Origin: Paracoccaceae bacterium
GTDB taxonomy: Bacteria > Pseudomonadota > Alphaproteobacteria > Rhodobacterales > Rhodobacteraceae
Assembly: GCA_014879735.1 (NCBI GenBank)
Contig: JACSRN010000053.1
Span: 1-38,007 of the forward strand
Direction of reading: 5' to 3'
DNA length: 38,007 nt
Every line of letters starts with the position of its first letter. The first letter of the stretch is position 1. The notes beneath the pieces are model-generated. The model was given only the letters and a program-made list of their open reading frames with translations. It had not been told where the DNA came from and ran no database searches. Below, in pieces: positions 37,279 to 38,007 of this stretch. Position numbers and translations under genes: made by a program.

Positions 37279-37993
37279 CTAGCTCGCCGCTGCGGCCTCG
37301 GCGGCGGTCAGCTCCGCCAGCCGGTTGATATAGCGCGGCGCGCGCAGCCGCTGCGCGACCGAACGACAGATGCCGATCTCGCGCCGGGGATGGCCGGCGG
37401 CGGCGGCGAGGGTCTGGCGCAGATAGGCCGGATTAGCCCGCCGCCCGCGCCAGGCCCGCGCCCAGGAGACCGGCGTCAAGCTGCCGTCCATCGCCTCGGT
37501 CAGGACCGGCTCCAGCGCCTTGGTCGCCCGCAGCGCGCGTTCGGTCGCCTCGCCGGTGCGCCGCGCATGCAGGACCGTCGTCCAGGGCCGGCGGAACAGC
37601 GCGGCATGGGCGGCATCGGGCAGGTTCAGCGGATCATGGATCACCCAGACATTGCCCGCGCCCTCGGTCATCTCCGGCGCGTAGCCGTAGCGCGAGGTGA
37701 AATCGAGCCGGCGCGCGGCGCGGTGGCGGCGGTCCCAGCCGGCCACCTCGGGCAGAAGCGTGGCCCGGGGCGCCACCAGAACCGCCGCCGCGCCGGGTGC
37801 CGCCACCAGATAGGCGGCCGCGGCATAGCCGGCATCGGCGGCACCATAGAACAGCACCCGGTCGAAATCGTCGAAGAAGGCATCATCGACCAGCCGGTCG
37901 AAATAGCCCCAGACCGCCGGCGCCCGCCAGAAGGTCTCGCCCTCCGCAAGGATGGTCAGCAGCGACCAGCCCCGGGCCTGCGCCAGCGGCCAG
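37279..37993 (-). CDS. Partial hypothetical protein, N-terminus missing
   Basis: The frame is open from the right edge to a TAG at 37279, giving about 238 residues; an inner GTG at 37857 is in frame but lies inside conserved-looking sequence. Visible parts include ARGWSLLTILAEGETFWRAP, FYGAADAGYAAAAYLVAAPG (like a dinucleotide-binding turn) and FTSRYGYAPEM. From memory, similar Rhodobacteraceae proteins have sometimes been labelled phosphoadenosine phosphosulfate reductase, but I see no such motif here and do not adopt that name. No signal peptide or membrane segment is seen in the part present. The start is beyond the window. Confidence 0.7.
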
Positions 37994-38007
37994 TCTTATA
38001 CACATCT
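37994..38007. other. Probable sequencing-adapter remnant (Nextera/Tn5 mosaic end)
   Basis: The last 14 bases, TCTTATACACATCT, equal the outer 14 bases of the 19-bp synthetic Tn5 mosaic end used in tagmentation libraries. They put a TAA into the otherwise open frame of the last gene, and their AT content is unlike the surroundings. They are best read as untrimmed adapter at a contig end. Confidence 0.9.

Noticed and set aside
37994-38007. A real Tn5-type transposon end
   Set aside because: The sequence matches the synthetic mosaic end rather than the natural Tn5 ends and lies exactly at the contig edge, so adapter is the better explanation.

Overview
The window is a chromosomal stretch of a very GC-rich alphaproteobacterium, most likely a member of the Rhodobacteraceae (Rhodobacter/Paracoccus-like). 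This rests on codon use, on gene orders typical of that family (glgP-glgB-glgC-glgA-glgX-pgm; lptF-lptG-lptD-surA-pdxA; pyrC and pyrE close together), on an HmrR/CueR-type copper locus, and on a TTG-started lptF. I recognise 29 coding regions, 28 complete and one cut by the right edge. I see no tRNA, rRNA, CRISPR array, transposase, phage gene or plasmid function. Most of the window is core metabolism and envelope biogenesis.

Layout. 1-3049: a polyamine/quaternary-amine type periplasmic binding protein, convergent across a strong terminator with a MttB-family corrinoid methyltransferase gene. 3230-14413 (minus strand): a complete, tightly packed glycogen operon of six genes, glgP, glgB, glgC, glgA, glgX and pgm, with a promoter overlapped by a perfect LacI-type palindrome. 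14743-18474: an NsrR-like Rrf2 regulator and a copper module (cueR-copA on the minus strand, copZ on the plus strand) with two back-to-back CueR-type promoters of 19-bp spacing. 18475-19471: a repeat-rich accessory patch with a tiny Q/P-rich open frame and a TfoX C-terminal-domain protein. 19506-21991: ndk and a YheS-like ABC-F ATPase, divergent, with a structured repeat between them. 21992-22685: about 700 bp without a recognisable gene, holding a 64-bp-period repeat. 22686-25942: marC, a membrane-anchored retropepsin-like protease, holC and pepA. 26105-32824: lptF, lptG, lptD, surA and pdxA, coupling LPS export with the chaperone that folds LptD. 32987-37016 (minus strand): dnaB, pyrE, an unrecognised membrane/coiled-coil protein and pyrC. 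37279-end: a partial gene of uncertain role.

How it fits together. GlgC makes ADP-glucose, GlgA polymerises it, GlgB branches it, GlgP and GlgX degrade the polymer, and Pgm links glucose-1-P to glucose-6-P. CueR senses Cu(I) and drives both the exporter CopA and the chaperone CopZ. LptF, LptG and LptD are the inner- and outer-membrane parts of LPS export, with SurA beside them.

The most noteworthy non-coding signal is a dispersed element present in three copies (3161-3230, 20001-20074, 32853-32905). Two copies share an identical 31-bp box followed by two GC hairpins whose arms differ between copies yet remain fully paired, ending in a T-rich run. The last 14 bases of the window match the Nextera/Tn5 mosaic-end adapter and are probably not genomic. 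I found no convincing new multi-gene system. The best leads are this element, the small Q/P-rich frame and the regulatory sites.
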